From NCBI RefSeq assembly GCF_031846415.1, contig NZ_JAVRHT010000004.1:62001-126000 (forward strand): a stretch of DNA of 64,000 nt, given 5' to 3'. The notes under the pieces are model-generated. The model was given only the letters and a program-made list of their open reading frames with translations. It was not told the origin of the DNA and did no database searches. Origin of the DNA: Rubrivirga litoralis. Lineage in GTDB: Bacteria; Bacteroidota; Rhodothermia; Rhodothermales; Rubricoccaceae. How positions within the stretch are numbered: position 1 is the stretch's first letter; every line of letters begins with the position of its first letter. This document shows, one piece after another, positions 36,648 through 46,266 of this stretch. The translations under genes and the position numbers were made by a program.

Positions 36648-39600
36648 CTAAGCGCCCGGGTCCGCGAGCAGCCGGCGGAAACCGGCGAGCGGGACGGGCG
36701 CCCAGTCGGGGCGGTTGTTGAGCTCGTAGCGGACCTCGTAGGCCGCCTTCTGGACGAGGTACGCCCACAGCAGGTCGGCCCGCGCTGCCGCCGGCGGGCG
36801 GAAGGCGGCGTCGCCGGCGGCGTGGTCGTAGGCGTCGAGGAAGGTGCGTTCGGCGGCCTGCGTGAGCGCGTCGGCCCAGACGGTGACCTCGGCGGCCGTG
36901 TCCGCGTCGTCGTCGCGGCGGCGGAGCGCCGTCTGCACGGCGTAGCCGAACGAGCGGAGCATGCCGGCCACGTCGCGGAGTGCGTCGTCGCGGCGGCGGC
37001 GCTCGGCGAGGAGCCGGGCCGGCTCGCCCTCGAAGTCGAGGACGTAGAACTCGTCGGCCGCGCGCAGCGTCTGGCCCAGGTGGTAGTCGCCGTGGACGCG
37101 GATCTGCTCGCCACGCCGCGCCGGGTCGCCCGCCCCGCCCAGGCGCCCGGCGGCGCGGTTCCAATCGTCGGGGGCGGGGCGGTCGAGGTCGGCGTCTGAA
37201 GCGTCGAGCAACTCGCGCGTCTGCGCCAGTTCCGTCCGCGTGCGGTCCACGAACCGCTGGGCGTCCTCGGCCTGGGCGGGGCGGGGCGCGACGTCGGCGC
37301 CCTCGCCGCTTGCGAGCGCCTCGTGGAGCTCGGCCGTGCGGACGCCCAGCGTCCGGGCCGCCTCCAAGAGCTCCGGCGCCGTATCGTCGAACCACGCCGC
37401 CCACGCGCCGGCGTCGTCGGCTGGGGGCGGGGCGGTCCCGGCGAGGCGGCCGAGCGTCTGCCCGGCCTTGTCGACGGCGTAGGCGAACCCGTCCTCGGCC
37501 GGCGCAACGGCCTCCTGGACGATCGCCATCGCCGCCGGCTGCGCCCCCGCGCCCTGGTACGTCGCCGTGCCGAGCACGCGCGGCACGAACCGGACGCCGG
37601 TTCGGCTGAGCTCTGTGAGCAGCTCGACCTCGGGGTTCGTCCCCGACTCCAGCCGCCGGTACAGCTTGACGAACAGCGCGTCGCCGCGGTCGGTCGTCAC
37701 GATCGCGGCCGAGTTGGACTGCTCGCCCGTCAGCGGCGTGGCCTCGACGGCCTTGGCGTTCTTCAGCTCGTCGGCCACTTCGCCGGCGTAGAGGCCCAGG
37801 AGCGAGCGGCCCTTGCCGCCCCGCCCGAGCCACGTGACCAGGTCGCGCCAGAAGTCCGGCCCGACGGTCGCGTCGTAGAGGAGGGCGCGGCCCTTCGGCC
37901 CCTCGACCCAGGCGACGGCCGCCCGGGGCCGCTCGTCGAGCACGCGCTGGGCCGCGTCGCCCGAGACCGTCGACAGCGGGAGCAGGTAGCGCTCGCGGTG
38001 CGCCCCGCCCTCGCCGCCGACGGCGATCTGGACGAGCGCGAGGTAGGTCACGTCGTGGCCCGCCCCGCCCGACGCGCGGGCCATGCGCACGGCGTCCTCG
38101 ACGCGCGCGGCGCCCGTCCGCTCGCCCTTCGACCCGAACCACCGCTGGCCCTGGAGAAAGTCGGCGAGCCGGCCTTCCAGCACCTCGACGGCCCGCTTGT
38201 CCGACATCGTCCGCACGAGCAGGTTCTCGACGCCCTCGGCCACGCGGAGCGTGGGGAGGTCGTCGGGCGCCGCCCCGCTGGCTGCGCCGACCTGGCGGTT
38301 CTCGCGCTCGGTCGCGGGCGGGGTGGTCTCGGCCGGTGTGAGGGCGAACCAGAAGAAGCCGTACGGCCCGAGCGGGAGGTGGTACGGCTGGTCGCCGACG
38401 ACCGGGAAGCGCGACCGGCTAAACAGCTCGACGGGCTCCAGCCCCGCCCAGTCCGCGTCGGGCGGCAGCATCGCCGACTGCGCGAACCGCGACAGGTTGG
38501 CGACGACCAGGACGCGCTCGCCCTCCCACTCGCGCTCGAACGCGAGCACCGCCTGGTTCTCGACGTCGAGCACGCGGAACCCACCCCGCCCGAACGTCTT
38601 GCCGTGCTGGCTGCGCACGGCCAGGAGCCGCCGCATCACGTGGAGGAGCGAGTGCGGGTCGGCCTCGGCGTCCTCGGCGTTCACGAACTCGTAGGAGTAC
38701 GGCCCGCGGTCGATGGCCGGCATAAAGAGCCGGTGGTGCGGCGCCCGGCTAAAGCCGCCGTTCTTGTCCGGGCTCCACTGCATCGGCGTGCGGACCCCGT
38801 TGCGGTCGCCCAGGAACGGGTCGTCGCCCATCCCGATCTCGTCGCCGTAGTAGAGGACGGGGCTGCCGGGGAGCGACAGGAGCAGCGCGTTGAGCAGTTC
38901 GATCTGCCGGCGGTCGCCGCCCAGGAGCGGGGCGAGCCGCCGCCGGATGCCGACGTTGATGCGGAACCGGGCGTCGGCCGCGTACTCGTGGTTCATGTAG
39001 TCGCGCTCCTCGTCCGTCACCATCTCGAGCGTGAGCTCGTCGTGGTTGCGGAGGAACGTGGCCCACTGCGCGCCCTCGGGGATGTCGGCCGTGAGCTCGA
39101 GCATCTCGACGAGCGGCCGGCGGCTCTCGCGGCGGAGCGCCATGTACATTCGCGGCATGATGGGGAAGTTGAACGACATCTGCACGCCCCGCCCGCCCGC
39201 GAAGTAGGGGAGCGTGTCCTCGGGCCACTGGTTGGCCTCGGCGAGCAGGACCTTGCCCGGCCCGAACCGCTCCTCGATGGCCTGCCGCAGCTCGACGATG
39301 TAGTCGATGGTCTCGGGCAGGTTCTCGCAGCTCGTCCCCTCGCGCTCGAACAGGTACGGCACGGCGTCGAGCCGGAGCCCGTCGACCCCGAGGTCGAACC
39401 AGAAGGCCATGACCTCCTTCATCTCCTCGCGGACCGCCGGGTTGTCGTAGTTGAGGTCCGGCTGGTGCGAGAAAAAGCGGTGCCAAAAATACTTGCCCGC
39501 CTTCGCGTCCCAGGTCCAGTTCGAGACCTCGGTGTCGGTGAAGATGATCCGCGCCTCGCTGTACTTGTCCGTCGTGTCGCTCCAGACGTACCAGTCATGC

Positions 39601-39980
39601 TTGTCGCTGTTCGGGTCCCGCGCCTCCTGGAACCACGGGTGCTGATCGGACGTGTGGTTCAGCACCAGCTCCGTCACGACGCGCATGCCCCGCCCGTGTG
39701 CGTCGTCCAGGAACGCCTTAAAGTCGTCGAGATCCCCGTGCACCGGGAGAACCGTGAAGTAGTCGGCCGTGTCGTAGCCGTCGTCGCGGAGCGGGCTCTG
39801 CAAAAAGGGCAGCAGCCAGAGCGTGTTGACGCCCAGCCGTTCGAGGTACGGGAGCTTCTCCCTCAGCCCCGCGAAGTCGCCGTAGCCGTCGTCGTTCGAG
39901 TCGAAAAAGGACCGGACGTGGAGCTCGTAGATGACGGCGTCGCGGTACCAGGAGGGGTCGGTGAGGAAGTCGGAGGGCAC
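36648..39980 (-). CDS. treS-mak: trehalose synthase-maltokinase fusion
   Basis: A 1110-residue two-enzyme fusion. Residues about 1-560 are TreS (GH13), converting trehalose and maltose, with catalytic D205 in VDGLRLDAVPY, E248 in LLAEANQWP and D314 in LRNHDELT. Residues about 590-1110 are maltokinase (Pep2/Mak), which phosphorylates maltose with ATP to maltose-1-phosphate; the catalytic loop is VHGDYHLGQTL and the metal site FEGEPARLLAERRRR. Fusion of the two activities channels maltose into the GlgE pathway. The GTG start was chosen because it directly precedes DFLTDPSWYRDAVIYELHV, the normal TreS opening. It lies 191 bp after glgE. Confidence 0.93.
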   Translation of the reverse strand: MPSDFLTDPSWYRDAVIYELHVRSFFDSNDDGYGDFAGLREKLPYLERLGVNTLWLLPFLQSPLRDDGYDTADYFTVLPVHGDLDDFKAFLDDAHGRGMRVVTELVLNHTSDQHPWFQEARDPNSDKHDWYVWSDTTDKYSEARIIFTDTEVSNWTWDAKAGKYFWHRFFSHQPDLNYDNPAVREEMKEVMAFWFDLGVDGLRLDAVPYLFEREGTSCENLPETIDYIVELRQAIEERFGPGKVLLAEANQWPEDTLPYFAGGRGVQMSFNFPIMPRMYMALRRESRRPLVEMLELTADIPEGAQWATFLRNHDELTLEMVTDEERDYMNHEYAADARFRINVGIRRRLAPLLGGDRRQIELLNALLLSLPGSPVLYYGDEIGMGDDPFLGDRNGVRTPMQWSPDKNGGFSRAPHHRLFMPAIDRGPYSYEFVNAEDAEADPHSLLHVMRRLLAVRSQHGKTFGRGGFRVLDVENQAVLAFEREWEGERVLVVANLSRFAQSAMLPPDADWAGLEPVELFSRSRFPVVGDQPYHLPLGPYGFFWFALTPAETTPPATERENRQVGAASGAAPDDLPTLRVAEGVENLLVRTMSDKRAVEVLEGRLADFLQGQRWFGSKGERTGAARVEDAVRMARASGGAGHDVTYLALVQIAVGGEGGAHRERYLLPLSTVSGDAAQRVLDERPRAAVAWVEGPKGRALLYDATVGPDFWRDLVTWLGRGGKGRSLLGLYAGEVADELKNAKAVEATPLTGEQSNSAAIVTTDRGDALFVKLYRRLESGTNPEVELLTELSRTGVRFVPRVLGTATYQGAGAQPAAMAIVQEAVAPAEDGFAYAVDKAGQTLGRLAGTAPPPADDAGAWAAWFDDTAPELLEAARTLGVRTAELHEALASGEGADVAPRPAQAEDAQRFVDRTRTELAQTRELLDASDADLDRPAPDDWNRAAGRLGGAGDPARRGEQIRVHGDYHLGQTLRAADEFYVLDFEGEPARLLAERRRRDDALRDVAGMLRSFGYAVQTALRRRDDDADTAAEVTVWADALTQAAERTFLDAYDHAAGDAAFRPPAAARADLLWAYLVQKAAYEVRYELNNRPDWAPVPLAGFRRLLADPGA

Positions 39981-40013
39981 GGGCAGTGGGTCGGTGAGTC
40001 GGTCGGTCAGCGG
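39981..40013 (-). repeat. treS leader repeat shared with glgB leader
   Basis: On the coding strand, CGACTCACCGACCCACTGCCC ends at the treS start. The glgB leader at 36383-36410 carries CGACTTACCGACCCACTGCCC followed by CGCCC. ACCG/ACTG tetramers repeat in both. The rest of the 191-bp gap holds GGGCGGGG motifs and a degenerate family A palindrome near 40063. Confidence 0.55.
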
Positions 40014-40171
40014 GGCGGAGGGCGGTCGGCCACCCCGCCCCCGCTCGTTCGGGCGGGGCGGCGTAGCGGCGCTGTACGCAACGCCGTCTGGCTGTCTGGG
40101 TGGGGCGGAGGGAAAGGGCGGGGCGGTCGCCGGAAAGAACGGCGGTCGGCGGCTGGCCGCCCCGCCCCGCC

Positions 40172-42277
40172 CTACTCCAGCGTCTCCACGCGGAAAATGT
40201 GGGCGGGCTGTTCGTGCGGGCGGAGCTCGACGAAGTTCGCCGCGCCCTGCCACGTAAACGACTGCCCCCCGAGAAGATCACGGACGCGGAACGGCCGGTC
40301 GGCCGGCAGCCCCAGCGCCTCCAGGTCGAGCGTCACCCACCCCGCCTGCGCGTCGCGGTAGTCCAGGTTGACGACCGTCAGGATGAGGTTGTCCGGGGGC
40401 GGGGTGGCGCCGTCGCCCGCCCCGCCCGCGTCGGGTGCGGGCGCGTCTCCGCGGTCCTCGACCTGGAACGGCGCCTGCTTCGAGAACGCCAGCAGGTGCG
40501 CGTTGTCGGTCTCGTGGAACCGGACGTTCCGCATGTGCTGGAGCGCCGGGTTCTCGCGGCGGATCCGGTTGATCCGCTTCATGAGCGGCTGGAGGCTCGA
40601 CGCATCGTTCCAGTCCCACGTCCGCACCTCGTACTTCTCGCTGTCGAGGTACTCCTCGCGGTCCGGGTGCTGGCGACCGTCGACGTGCTCGAAGGGCGGG
40701 CCGTAGACGCCGTAGGCCGACGAGAACGTGGCGGCCAACACCAGCCGCGCGGTGTGGGCGGGGCGGCCGCCGTCGCGCAACTCGTCCGTCAAGATGTCCG
40801 GCGTGTTGGGCCAGACGTTCGGGCGGTAGACCTCGGCGACGTCCGTCTGGAACAGCTCGCGACCGTACTCGACGAGCTCCTCCTTCGTCGTCCGCCACGT
40901 GAAGTAGGTGTAGGAGTTGTTGAAGCCGCGCTTGGCGAGCCCATACATCGTCTTCGGCTTCGTGAACGCCTCGGCCAAGAACACGAGGTCCGGGTGCTCG
41001 TGGCGGAGCGTGCCCAGGCACCACTCCCAGAACGCGAGCGGCTTCGTGTGCGGGTTGTCCACGCGGAAGACGCGGACGCCCTCGCCGATCCAGAACTCGA
41101 ACACGGACCGGAGCTCGGCCCAGAGCGCGCGCCAGTCATCGGACTCGAAGTCGATGGGGTAGATGTCCTGGTACTTTTTGGGCGGGTTCTCGGCGTAGCG
41201 GATCGTCCCGTCGGGCCGGTGACGGAACCACTCCGGGTGCTCGGTCACGTAGGGGTGGTCGGGCGAGGTCTGGAAGGCGATGTCGAGCGCGACCTTCAGG
41301 TCCAGCGCCTCCGCCTTCTTTACGAACCGGCGGAACGCGTCGAGGCCGCCCAGTTCGGCGAGCACGCTTTTGTGGCCGCCGTCCGCCCCGCCCACGGCCC
41401 ACGGGCTGCCGACCTCGCCGGGCTCGGCCGTGGGCGCGTTGTCCTTCCCCTTGCGGAACGTCTCGCCGATGGGCGAGATGGGGGGGAGGTAGACCACGTC
41501 GAACCCGCGCTCCGCGATCAGCGGCAGGCGCTCGGCTGCGTCGTCCAGCGTCCCGTGGACGGGCTCGCCGTCCGGCCCGGGGTCGGCCGCCGAGCGCGGG
41601 AAGAACTCGTACCACGCCGCGAACCGCGCCCACTCGGGGTCCACGCGGACGCCCAGCCAGTCGCTCTCGACCGCGCCGACGGCCGGGTCGTGCTCGGCGG
41701 CGAGCCGCAGGACCTCGGGCTCCAGCGCCGCCTCGACCTCTCCGCCCTTGAACCGCTTGATGACGCCGTCCAGCGCCCCGCCCTCGTTCCGGGCGTCGAG
41801 CAGCGCCGCCCCGTCCAGCAGCTCGGACTCCAGCTCCGCCCGCCCCGCCCCGCCCTCGACGCGGCGGCGGAACTGGTCCTGCCAGGTCCCGAACGTGTCC
41901 AGCCACGCGCGGACGCGGTAGCGGTAGGCGCCGAGCTCGGTGCAGGCGAAGTCGGCCACGTACTCGTCGTTGTAGCGGAGCCGCATGGGCGCCGTTTGCA
42001 CCGCCCCGCCTGCGGCGTCCGCGTGCCCGTCGTAGGCCCACTCCAGGACCGCCGCCACCTTTTCGTGTCCGTCCACGACCACGCCGGCCACGACCTCGAC
42101 GCGCTCGCCCTGCGCCCGGGCTACGGGGAACCGGCCGCCGTCGACGCGGGGCGACAGCGTTTCGAGCGCCACGCGCGTCCACGCCTCGGGCTCGGGGCTC
42201 GGCGGGCTCCACGCGAGCGAGGGCTCGGCCGTCGCGCCGGCTTGGGCGGGCGGGGCGGGGTCGGCAGCGGGCGGCAT
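40172..42277 (-). CDS. glgE: alpha-1,4-glucan:maltose-1-phosphate maltosyltransferase
   Basis: A 701-residue GH13 subfamily 3 enzyme that elongates alpha-glucan by transferring maltosyl units from maltose-1-phosphate. The N-terminal beta domain (about 50-140) and helical insert precede the barrel. Family marks are WYEFFPRS, VVYLPPISPIGETFRKGKDN, ENPPKKYQDIYPIDFES, the nucleophile D407 in VFRVDNPHTKPLAFWEW and the acid/base E436 in VFLAEAFTKPKMM-like context. An Ala/Pro-rich linker sits in the C-terminal domain (about 600-620) and varies among species. It is the first gene of the minus-strand glucan cluster, divergent from glgX. Confidence 0.95.
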   Translation of the reverse strand: MPPAADPAPPAQAGATAEPSLAWSPPSPEPEAWTRVALETLSPRVDGGRFPVARAQGERVEVVAGVVVDGHEKVAAVLEWAYDGHADAAGGAVQTAPMRLRYNDEYVADFACTELGAYRYRVRAWLDTFGTWQDQFRRRVEGGAGRAELESELLDGAALLDARNEGGALDGVIKRFKGGEVEAALEPEVLRLAAEHDPAVGAVESDWLGVRVDPEWARFAAWYEFFPRSAADPGPDGEPVHGTLDDAAERLPLIAERGFDVVYLPPISPIGETFRKGKDNAPTAEPGEVGSPWAVGGADGGHKSVLAELGGLDAFRRFVKKAEALDLKVALDIAFQTSPDHPYVTEHPEWFRHRPDGTIRYAENPPKKYQDIYPIDFESDDWRALWAELRSVFEFWIGEGVRVFRVDNPHTKPLAFWEWCLGTLRHEHPDLVFLAEAFTKPKTMYGLAKRGFNNSYTYFTWRTTKEELVEYGRELFQTDVAEVYRPNVWPNTPDILTDELRDGGRPAHTARLVLAATFSSAYGVYGPPFEHVDGRQHPDREEYLDSEKYEVRTWDWNDASSLQPLMKRINRIRRENPALQHMRNVRFHETDNAHLLAFSKQAPFQVEDRGDAPAPDAGGAGDGATPPPDNLILTVVNLDYRDAQAGWVTLDLEALGLPADRPFRVRDLLGGQSFTWQGAANFVELRPHEQPAHIFRVETLE

Positions 42278-42503
42278 CGGCGAGAGGGGCGGGTGGGGGA
42301 GGGGCGCCTTGTTCTTATCGGCGCCGGCCCGCAAGGGTCCGCCCGAGGCGGCCGTCTGCGTCGAGAGCCGGCGAAAAGCGGGCGGGGCGGCGAACCCGGA
42401 CGCTCCGGGCGGGGTGGAGAGGGCCGGAGCCCCCCGCTCTGCCCTCGGGGTGCCTCCGAGTCGGGGCGGGGTGGAGCCGCCCCGCCCCCCACACCCCGCC
42501 CGT

Positions 42504-44684
42504 ATGCAGACTGCCCCGTCCCGAGCGCTCGCGCCCGCCACGTCCGTCGATGGCCACCTCCGCACGGTCCCCGGACGGCCGTACCCGCTCGGGGCCACGT
42601 GGGACGGCGTCGGCGTCAACTTCGCGCTCTACAGCGCCCACGCCGAGGCCGTCGAGCTCGTCCTGTTCGAGAGCGCCGACGACCCGGCGCCGGCGGCGTC
42701 GCTGTGGCTCCGCGAGCGGACGGGGCCGGTGTGGCACGGGTTCGTGCCGGGCCTCCGCCCGGGCCAGCTCTACGGGTACCGCGTGCACGGGCCGTACGAC
42801 CCCGAGCGGGGCCACCGCTTCAACCCGAACAAGGTCCTCCTCGACCCCTACGCCCGCGCCATCGGCCGCCCGCTCCGGTGGGACGACTCGCTGTTCGGCT
42901 ACGTGATCGGCGAGGACGACCTCTCCTTTTCCCACGCCGACAGCGCCCCGTTCGCCCCGCTCGGGGCCGTCATCGAGAGCGGGTTCGAGTGGGGCGCCGA
43001 CCGCCCGCCGAAGGTGCCGTGGGAGGACACGGTCATCTACGAGACGCACGTGAAGGGGCTCACCATGTCGCACCCCGACGTGCCCGAGGCGCTCCGGGGG
43101 ACCTACCTCGGCGTCTCGTCCGAACCCGTCGTCGAGCACCTCAAGGCGCTCGGCGTCACGACGGTCCAGCTGCTCCCGGTCCACGCGAAGCTCCAGGACC
43201 GGCACCTCGTCGAGCGCGGGCTGGCCAACTACTGGGGCTACAACACGCTGAGCTTTTTCGCGCCCGAGCCCGAGTACGCTGCGAGCGGCCCCGTCGTGGC
43301 TGCCCGCGACTTTAAGATGATGGTCCGCGCGCTCCACGAGGCCGGCCTCGAAGTGGTCATCGACGTGGTCTACAACCACACGTGCGAGGGGAGCGAGAAG
43401 GGGCCGACGCTGTCGTGGCGCGGCATCGACAACCTCGCCTACTACAAGACGAGCCCCGACGACACCCGCTACTACATGGACTACACGGGGACCGGCAACA
43501 CGCTCGACGCCGGCAACCCGCACGTGCTCCAGCAGGTCATGGACAGCCTCCGGTACTGGACGACCGAGATGCACGTCGACGGTTTCCGGTTCGACCTCGC
43601 GAGCGTGCTGGCCCGCGAGCTCTACGACGTGAACATGCTCGCGTCGTTTTTCCAGATCATCCAGCAGGACCCGGTTCTCAACCAGGTCAAGCTGATCGCC
43701 GAGCCGTGGGACGTCGGCCCGGGGGGGTACCAGGTGGGCAGCTTCCCGTGGCAGTGGACCGAGTGGAACGGGCGCTACCGCGACGTGGCGCGCCAGTTCT
43801 GGGCCGGCGACTCGGGCCACCGCGGCGAGCTCGCGACGCGGTTCACGGGCTCCTCCGACCTCTACGAGCGGTCGGGCCGGCGGCCGTTTGCGTCGATCAA
43901 CTTCGTGACGGCCCACGACGGGTTCACGCTGGAAGACCTCGTGAGCTACGAGCGCAAGCACAATGAGGCCAACGGCGAGGACAACCGCGACGGCCACGAG
44001 CCCAACCACTCGACCAACTCCGGCGTCGAGGGGCCGACCGAGGACCCCGACGTGCTCGCCCGCCGCGAGCGCCTCAAGCGGGCGATCGCCGGGACGCTCA
44101 TCCTGTCGCAGGGCGTGCCCATGCTTCTCGGCGGCGACGAGCTCTCGAAGACGCAGGGCGGCAACAACAACGCCTACGCCCAGGACAACGACGTCAACTA
44201 CTACGACTGGGACCTGGACGCGCGCGAGACGGAGTTCCTCGACTTCGTCCGCGAGGCGCTCGCCTTCCGCGAGGCCCACCCGCTCTTCCGCCGCCGCGAG
44301 TTCCTGACGAGCGAGCCCGACGCCGAGGGCGTCAAGGGCGCCTTCTGGTGGCACCCCGCCGGCCACGAGATGACGGGCGACGACTGGGGCGACGAGGACC
44401 TCCACGGGTTCGGCCTCCTCCTCCGCGGCGACCGGATCGACGAGGTCGACGCCCGCGGCCGGCCCCGCCACGACGACACGCTCCTCGTCGTGTTCAACCG
44501 CGGGGGCGCGGCGGTCGACGTCACGCTCCCCACGGCCGAGGCCGGCGACCCGGCCGCGTGGGTCGCCGCGGCCCCGTTCGACGAGGCCCTGGCCGCCCCG
44601 CCCGAGGGCGGCCGCTTCGCGCCGGGCGGGGTGGCGACCGTCGGGCCGAACGCGCTCGCGGTGCTCCGGGCGGTGGAGGCGTAG
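42504..44684 (+). CDS. glgX: glycogen debranching enzyme (GlgX/TreX isoamylase type)
   Basis: A 726-residue GH13 debranching enzyme that cleaves alpha-1,6 branches. A CBM48 domain (about 25-130; GVNFALYSAHAEAVELVLF) precedes the barrel, with nucleophile D364 in HVDGFRFDLASVLAREL, acid/base E400 in LIAEPWD and D472 in TAHDGFTLEDLVSY. The C-terminal domain is complete. It is transcribed divergently from glgE across 226 bp that must hold both promoters, so coordinate control is likely. TACACCCCGCCCGT-type sequence sits right before the ATG. Confidence 0.94.
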   Translation: MQTAPSRALAPATSVDGHLRTVPGRPYPLGATWDGVGVNFALYSAHAEAVELVLFESADDPAPAASLWLRERTGPVWHGFVPGLRPGQLYGYRVHGPYDPERGHRFNPNKVLLDPYARAIGRPLRWDDSLFGYVIGEDDLSFSHADSAPFAPLGAVIESGFEWGADRPPKVPWEDTVIYETHVKGLTMSHPDVPEALRGTYLGVSSEPVVEHLKALGVTTVQLLPVHAKLQDRHLVERGLANYWGYNTLSFFAPEPEYAASGPVVAARDFKMMVRALHEAGLEVVIDVVYNHTCEGSEKGPTLSWRGIDNLAYYKTSPDDTRYYMDYTGTGNTLDAGNPHVLQQVMDSLRYWTTEMHVDGFRFDLASVLARELYDVNMLASFFQIIQQDPVLNQVKLIAEPWDVGPGGYQVGSFPWQWTEWNGRYRDVARQFWAGDSGHRGELATRFTGSSDLYERSGRRPFASINFVTAHDGFTLEDLVSYERKHNEANGEDNRDGHEPNHSTNSGVEGPTEDPDVLARRERLKRAIAGTLILSQGVPMLLGGDELSKTQGGNNNAYAQDNDVNYYDWDLDARETEFLDFVREALAFREAHPLFRRREFLTSEPDAEGVKGAFWWHPAGHEMTGDDWGDEDLHGFGLLLRGDRIDEVDARGRPRHDDTLLVVFNRGGAAVDVTLPTAEAGDPAAWVAAAPFDEALAAPPEGGRFAPGGVATVGPNALAVLRAVEA

Positions 44685-44742
44685 GCCGGTGGGTCCGTCC
44701 ATGAGGGCGGACCGCTCCGTCCCTCGGGTCCACCCGTCGAGG

Positions 44743-44772
44743 CCGCCCCGCCCGCACCTTCGGGCGGGGCGG
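44743..44772. terminator. motif-pair hairpin between convergent glgX and histidine kinase genes
   Basis: CCGCCCCGCCCG and CGGGCGGGGCGG form a perfect 12-base stem with the loop CACCTT in the 122-bp convergent gap. No T-tract. Confidence 0.6.
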
Positions 44773-44806
44773 TGGCGTTCTGGGCGGAGCGGTCGCGGGC
44801 GGGCCG

Positions 44807-46228
44807 TTACTCGCCGCCGAGGCACGGGAGCACGGCCCAGAACGTCGCGCCCCGCCCCGGGCCGTCGCTCGCGCACCCGACCGTGCCGCCGTAGCCCTCG
44901 ACGATGGCCTTGACGATGGCGAGCCCGAGCCCGCTGCCCGGTTCGGCCTGGACCTCGGGCGCGTCGGCCCGGAAAAAGCGGTCGAACAGCCGCTCGCACG
45001 TTGGGCCGTCGAACCCGGCCCCGGTGTCCTCGACCTCCAGCCGCGCCGCGCCGCCCGCGTGGCTCAGGCGGACCGCGACGCGCCCGCCCGGCGGCGTGTA
45101 CTTGACCGCGTTCCCCACCAGGTTGTCGACGACGTCGGCGAGCGGGGCGGCCTCGGCGCGCACGCGGACGCCGGCGGCCGCGTCGACCGACAGCGCGACG
45201 CCCTTCGCCTCGGCCTCGTCGCGCGCCCGCCCCGCCCGCCGCGCCACGAGTTCGCCCAGGTCGAGGCGATCGCCCGGCGGCTGCGGCAGCGACTCGGCGC
45301 GTGCGAGTTGGAGGAGCCCGCGGACCGTCCCCGTCATCTCGGCCACGTCCTCGACCACGCGGCCCAGCGTCTCGCGGTACGCCTCGGGCTCGCGGTCGCG
45401 GCGGAGCGCGACCTCGGCCTCGCTCCGCAGCGTGGCCAGCGGCGTGAGCAGCTCGTGGGCCGCGTTCGACGTGAACCGCCGCTCGCGCTCGACCGACGCC
45501 TCCAGCCGCGCGAGGAGCCCGTTGAACGTCTGGGCCAGCGCCGTCAGCTCGTCGCGCGTCTCGAAGTCGGACGGGAGCCGGCCGCCCAGCCGCGCGCCGT
45601 CGGCCGCGAGCCGCCCGGCCGCGTCGGTGAGCACGGCGACGGGCCGGAGCGCCCGGCGCGCGAGCCACCACCCCGCCCCGAGCGCGAACAGCACGCTGAG
45701 AGCGACGCCCAGCGCCAGCGTCCGCCCCAGGTCGCGGAGCTCGCGGTGCCGGCTCCACTCGACGCCCGAGACCTCGGCGTAGCCCACGACCGCCCCGTCC
45801 GGCGCCCGGAGCGGCGCTACGAGCGAGCGGACCGGCTCGCCCGCCCACTCGCGGCTGAGCCGGAGCGGCCCGCCCGCCGAGGGAAGCTCGACGCCCAGGG
45901 GCGGCATCGCGGCCACGTTCGCCGACGCCTGCGCGACCGCCCCGCCCGGCGTCAGCACGCGGACGAACGTGGCGTTCGGCCCCTCCAGCCGCGTGGCGAC
46001 GGGCGCCGCCCCGCCCAAGGCGCTCGCGTCCACGCCGTCGGCCCCGACGCGCAGGAGCGGGGTGACGGCCTCCAGCTCGTGGTCGAGGTGGCGGTCGAAC
46101 GAGCGGTGCGCGGCGGCGTGGAACCCGACGTAGCAGAACACGGCGAACGCGCTGAGCAGCAGGAACAGCGTCAGCGCGTACCACAGCGCGAGCCGGGCCG
46201 AGATCGGGAGCGCGGAGAGTCGGGTCAC
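44807..46228 (-). CDS. sensor histidine kinase, probable copper sensor
   Basis: A 473-residue membrane kinase. TM1 (about 13-35), a periplasmic sensor domain (about 38-165), TM2 (about 170-190), HAMP (RRALRPVAVLTDAAGRLA), then HisKA with H258 in SNAAHELLTPLATLRSEAE, and the ATPase domain with N (LVGNAVKYTPPGG), G1 (DTGAGF), F (LFDRFFRAD) and G2 (GSGLGLAIVKAI) boxes. The arrangement is that of CusS-type kinases. GTG start, directly preceded by CCGCCCCGCCCC. It lies 38 bp after the response regulator gene, and the pair sits at the edge of the copper island, so copper is the likely signal. Confidence 0.85.
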   Translation of the reverse strand: MTRLSALPISARLALWYALTLFLLLSAFAVFCYVGFHAAAHRSFDRHLDHELEAVTPLLRVGADGVDASALGGAAPVATRLEGPNATFVRVLTPGGAVAQASANVAAMPPLGVELPSAGGPLRLSREWAGEPVRSLVAPLRAPDGAVVGYAEVSGVEWSRHRELRDLGRTLALGVALSVLFALGAGWWLARRALRPVAVLTDAAGRLAADGARLGGRLPSDFETRDELTALAQTFNGLLARLEASVERERRFTSNAAHELLTPLATLRSEAEVALRRDREPEAYRETLGRVVEDVAEMTGTVRGLLQLARAESLPQPPGDRLDLGELVARRAGRARDEAEAKGVALSVDAAAGVRVRAEAAPLADVVDNLVGNAVKYTPPGGRVAVRLSHAGGAARLEVEDTGAGFDGPTCERLFDRFFRADAPEVQAEPGSGLGLAIVKAIVEGYGGTVGCASDGPGRGATFWAVLPCLGGE

Positions 46229-46266
46229 GGGGCGGGGCGGCGCTTGGGGGCGGTTCTGGGGCGGAG

